Source: Ruminococcus flavefaciens (GTDB lineage Bacteria > Bacillota > Clostridia > Oscillospirales > Ruminococcaceae). From it: 8,095 bases of DNA. Under the pieces are notes generated by a model. It was not told where the DNA came from. It worked only from the letters and a program-made list of their open reading frames with translations, and did no database searches. Each line of letters begins with the position of its first letter. Within the stretch, counting starts at the first letter, position 1. The position numbers and the translations under genes are program-made. The stretch lies in NCBI GenBank assembly GCA_902792495.1, contig CADBAC010000201.1, positions 1 through 8,095 of the forward strand. The letters run 5' to 3'. Positions 5,590-8,095 of this stretch are shown in pieces.

Positions 5590-7455
5590 TTACTCCTTTA
5601 CTCCGTGATTTTTAAGGATATTACTGATAATGCCGACATATGATTCACCTACGGTATCTCCACGCTTTATTAATTCTTCTCTCAGTCTTTTAAGATCGCC
5701 TATGAGCGTTTCTTCGGGGATGCCACAATGCTCGATCAGATAGCGCCAGTAAGCATCATGGATCTTTGTATATTTCACGAACTTTATATAATTGTAAATT
5801 GCCCCATCCATCGGCCCGGAAGCGACCTTAGGAAGAAGCTCCAGCGCATCACTGCTGGGATAATTTCTTATCATAGCCCATGCGAATTTTTCGGCTGCTG
5901 CTCTAACCCTTTCACGATCCTCAACATTTGCAATACGCAGAAGATGATGGAAAAGCTTACATCTCTGATCCATATTCTCCTTTGCAATGGCACATTCCTG
6001 ACCTGTTTTAAGAATTCCCATCATATCCTCGTAGTTGTATATTACCATCGGATCAGTCATGAAGTCAAGGATATCATCGGGGATATTTCTGAACAGCTTG
6101 ACATTCACATAGTTTTCGCTGTCAGAACCCATGTCCTTTCTTATCCTGTACCATCCGTCAGGAGTCGAGAAAATCCTTCTCAGAACATACATTACATCTC
6201 TGTCGTATACTCTGTGGTCTGTGCATATTTTTTTGCAGGCTGTTTCAGGTTCTTCCATAAGTCCGAGAAACAGTGCGGATAGCGAGAAATACACAGGTTC
6301 TTTGCCATACAGATACCTTATCATGTCACGGTATTCTTTGTCATCATGCTCCAGAATATTGCTGATAAGGGGAGCGTTTATTGATGTAAACGAAGGCTCA
6401 GGAGCATAAGGTACTCTGTCCTCAGTCTGATTGTAATGCTCGATGTACATTTCATATACTTCAAGTGACTGCTTTTTATTTGCGAGCAGATCAAGAAAAT
6501 GTAATATGAAAGGATGCTCGGGATCATCAAACTTAACGGTATTATTCAGTGCATATTCATTTTCTCTCTTTGCATAATCATATGCTGCTTTACCTCCTGA
6601 TGCAGCTAAAAATTCCAGATTTGCTTTTTTGGGCTTTTCAGTCATTTTCCGGATCGGATCTTCAGCGGCAGGTGAGTTCAGCTTTGCAAGCGCAAGAAGT
6701 GCCGCATTCTTGATCTTACCCTTTGAAGTCTTGTACAGCACCGTCAGTCGCTCATCGTTTTCGGCTGAATATGCCATTGCTTCTATTGCGGCTATGCGTA
6801 TGCCCTGCGGAGCCTTTTCGTCCTCGGCATATCTTATGTAATCATCGTTGTATTTATCACGGTAAGTATCAGCGATATATCTCAGCTGATTTCCGTTTGC
6901 CTTTTCGTCTGCATGGTCAAGCAGATCAAAATATACCTGAACGATATCCTCACCGTAAACTGCACCCAGCATAATGAGAAGATCAGCTGTACCTCCGCCA
7001 TTTTTTCCCGATATTTCAAGGAAAGAGGACATAAGTCTCGCGTCAGCGATGTACTTGTAAAAGTCATTTCCGAAGTCCTGTTCAGCGTATGGAGTTTTCC
7101 TTATCTTCTCCTTGTATTCCTCCAATGCGGCAACTGTCATATGTGAAGGAGTGAGCATTTTCATCGGCTTTGCAGGTTCGGTTTCGGAGCTGTCAGCGAA
7201 TGTTCCCTGTGTTACCGCAAGGGCATCAGCAAGAGCGATACAGTCAATGATATCCGCAGGCTTATTCTCCGAAACGAGTAAAGCGTTGCACACTGCATAC
7301 AGCTTGCCGAAAACCTTATTCGCCTCGGACATGGGCTGAAAAGCCTCGATAGCACGTTTCAGACGGAAATCCTCAGCAATAAGGGAGCATCCTGCTGCGG
7401 CAGAGGCATAAAGACGGTTTCTGAGTTCATAAAAGGGATTTGTTTTAACTTCCAT
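5590..7455 (-). CDS. Large helical-repeat (HEAT-like) protein of the MoxR/vWA operon
   Basis: The protein has 621 residues and is almost entirely helical by composition, with no signal peptide or membrane segment. The clearest repeat signature lies at about 216-272: PQGIRIAAIEAMAYSAEN, then KIKNAALLALAKLNSPAAED. Both have the helix-turn-helix spacing and Ala/Leu pattern of HEAT repeats. The N terminus (FYELRNRLYASAAAGCSLIA, then LKRAIEAFQPMSE and KLYAVCNALL) is also helical. The C-terminal half is rich in aromatic and charged residues (DGWYRIRKDMG, YNYIKFVKYTKIHDAYWRYL) and I do not recognise it. No catalytic motif is visible. A scaffold or substrate-recognition role beside the ATPase is inferred from gene position alone; in E. 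coli the neighbouring yehI product is a different large protein (DUF4132), which could fill a comparable place. AAGGAGG lies 5 bases before the ATG at 7455, the strongest ribosome site in the window, which suggests high output relative to its neighbours. Confidence 0.8.
   Translation of the reverse strand: MEVKTNPFYELRNRLYASAAAGCSLIAEDFRLKRAIEAFQPMSEANKVFGKLYAVCNALLVSENKPADIIDCIALADALAVTQGTFADSSETEPAKPMKMLTPSHMTVAALEEYKEKIRKTPYAEQDFGNDFYKYIADARLMSSFLEISGKNGGGTADLLIMLGAVYGEDIVQVYFDLLDHADEKANGNQLRYIADTYRDKYNDDYIRYAEDEKAPQGIRIAAIEAMAYSAENDERLTVLYKTSKGKIKNAALLALAKLNSPAAEDPIRKMTEKPKKANLEFLAASGGKAAYDYAKRENEYALNNTVKFDDPEHPFILHFLDLLANKKQSLEVYEMYIEHYNQTEDRVPYAPEPSFTSINAPLISNILEHDDKEYRDMIRYLYGKEPVYFSLSALFLGLMEEPETACKKICTDHRVYDRDVMYVLRRIFSTPDGWYRIRKDMGSDSENYVNVKLFRNIPDDILDFMTDPMVIYNYEDMMGILKTGQECAIAKENMDQRCKLFHHLLRIANVEDRERVRAAAEKFAWAMIRNYPSSDALELLPKVASGPMDGAIYNYIKFVKYTKIHDAYWRYLIEHCGIPEETLIGDLKRLREELIKRGDTVGESYVGIISNILKNHGVKE
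5593..5598 (-). promoter_or_regulatory. Ribosome binding site of the MoxR-type ATPase
   Basis: AAGGAG on the minus strand, 8 bases before the ATG at 5584. It lies within the last codons of the HEAT-like gene, just before its TAA. Confidence 0.65.
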
Positions 7456-7460
7456 AATTT

Positions 7461-7467
7461 CCTCCTT
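7461..7467 (-). promoter_or_regulatory. Strong ribosome binding site of the HEAT-like gene
   Basis: AAGGAGG, a full match to the anti-Shine-Dalgarno core, 5 bases before the ATG at 7455. It overlaps the TAA stop of the upstream gene (7466-7468). Confidence 0.75.
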
Positions 7468-8095
7468 ACAGCCTTATGATGTCATTTTCTGTGACAACTG
7501 AAAACGGGCTAAAAGTAAAGCGGTGCTCGTCGGGATCATAGAAAAGTCCGCCGAAAACTGCTCCGCCGTTCAGATTGCCTGCGATGAGTCTGAGCGTATT
7601 GCAGGCATCGGGATATTCACCATAAGCCCTGAGAGCGATTGTTTCCTCACCGCACTTCATAACTCCGTGTCCGTCTGCCGCATACTCAATAGCATCAAAC
7701 CTGATAAGTACGGCCGCATAAGGGCGTGAAAGGGTATTTTTCAGTTCATTCTTTGCCTTTTTCACAGCTGCGGATATTGTAGTTTCAGCCTTTGAAAGTG
7801 CCTGTGCATAATCTTTGGCTTCGGCAGTAAATGACTCAGCTTCCTCCCAGCGGACACGCCTGTTCATACCGCCGGGGTAAAGGTACAGTTCCTTTGCCAC
7901 ATAAAGATCGAACTTAGCGTCCTCTGTCCTGATGTACTTCATAGCCTTGTAGGGACGGATATTGTCCGTGCGGAAAATGTCGCCTGTATCAAGGTCTATC
8001 CAGTATCCCTCGTCAACAAAAGTCTTACGGGATACTTCTTCTGTCTGTGCGAATGAAAGCTGAAGGAGTGACGTATTCTCACGGTAAAGTCCCAG
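7466..8095 (-). CDS. Unrecognised protein, C-terminal 209 residues (5' end outside window; possibly the SWIM-type member of the cluster)
   Basis: The frame is open from the right edge (first full codon at 8095) to TAA at 7466, so the Met at 7942 is internal. The segment before it reads LGLYRENTSLLQLSFAQTEE, then FVDEGYWIDLDTGDIFRTDN and IRPYKAMKYI, which is clearly coding. The remainder has a charged helix rich in Ala and Lys (about 90-120: EAKDYAQALSKAETTISAAV), then beta-type segments PYAAVLIRFDAIEY, GEETIALRAYGEY and GAVFGGLFYDPDEHRF. No catalytic or cysteine-rich zinc motif falls in the visible part. In related MoxR/vWA/DUF5682 clusters a SWIM zinc-finger protein is a common partner. The GYWIDLDTGDIFRT-RPYKAMKYI stretch could be its C-terminal domain, but this rests mainly on context. 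It is 10 bases upstream of the HEAT-like gene and in the same operon. Confidence 0.7.
   Translation of the reverse strand: MGLYRENTSLLQLSFAQTEEVSRKTFVDEGYWIDLDTGDIFRTDNIRPYKAMKYIRTEDAKFDLYVAKELYLYPGGMNRRVRWEEAESFTAEAKDYAQALSKAETTISAAVKKAKNELKNTLSRPYAAVLIRFDAIEYAADGHGVMKCGEETIALRAYGEYPDACNTLRLIAGNLNGGAVFGGLFYDPDEHRFTFSPFSVVTENDIIRL

Noticed and set aside
7466..7942. A complete 158-residue gene starting at the ATG at 7942
   Set aside because: The frame stays open to the right edge with clearly protein-like sequence, and no Shine-Dalgarno sequence precedes 7942.

Overview
The window looks like a chromosomal segment of a Gram-positive anaerobe, probably a Ruminococcus-like member of the Clostridia. 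This is an inference from the moderate GC content, the strong AGGAG-type ribosome binding sites, the tight gene packing and the general look of the proteins. No marker gene is present to fix the taxon.

Layout. Positions 2-310 (+ strand) hold the C-terminal end of a nitroreductase-family flavoprotein. An intrinsic terminator with a 12-bp perfect stem follows at 336-383. Everything from 397 to the right edge lies on the minus strand and reads as one operon, transcribed from right to left. In transcription order it contains: the C-terminal 209 residues of a protein that enters from beyond the edge (8095-7466); a 621-residue helical-repeat (HEAT-like) protein (7455-5590); a MoxR-type AAA+ ATPase (5584-4499); a DUF5682-family protein split over two reading frames (4499-2303); a vWA-domain protein (2301-1198); and an ASCH-DUF1810 fusion (1176-397). 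Gaps run from a 1-base overlap to 21 bases, and each gene has a Shine-Dalgarno-like sequence inside or next to the end of the gene before it. I see no internal promoter.

Biology. The ATPase, DUF5682 and vWA genes, in this order, match the poorly characterised YehL-YehM-YehP group of Escherichia coli. In general, MoxR/vWA pairs work as a AAA+ remodelling motor plus a metal-dependent (MIDAS) adaptor. DUF5682 adds what looks like a TIKI/TraB/EreA-ChaN-type enzyme core, with two GxxH motifs and an EGP motif. The HEAT-like protein is probably a scaffold. The substrate is unknown.

Two lesions stand out. DUF5682 carries a +1 frame change that separates its two GxxH motifs. The vWA protein appears to lack about 20 residues containing beta-strand 1 and the DxSxS part of the metal site, while the rest of the domain is well preserved. 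Either this copy of the system is decaying, or the assembly has small deletions here. The ASCH-DUF1810 fusion at the operon's end is an unusual passenger that hints at a nucleotide or RNA connection.
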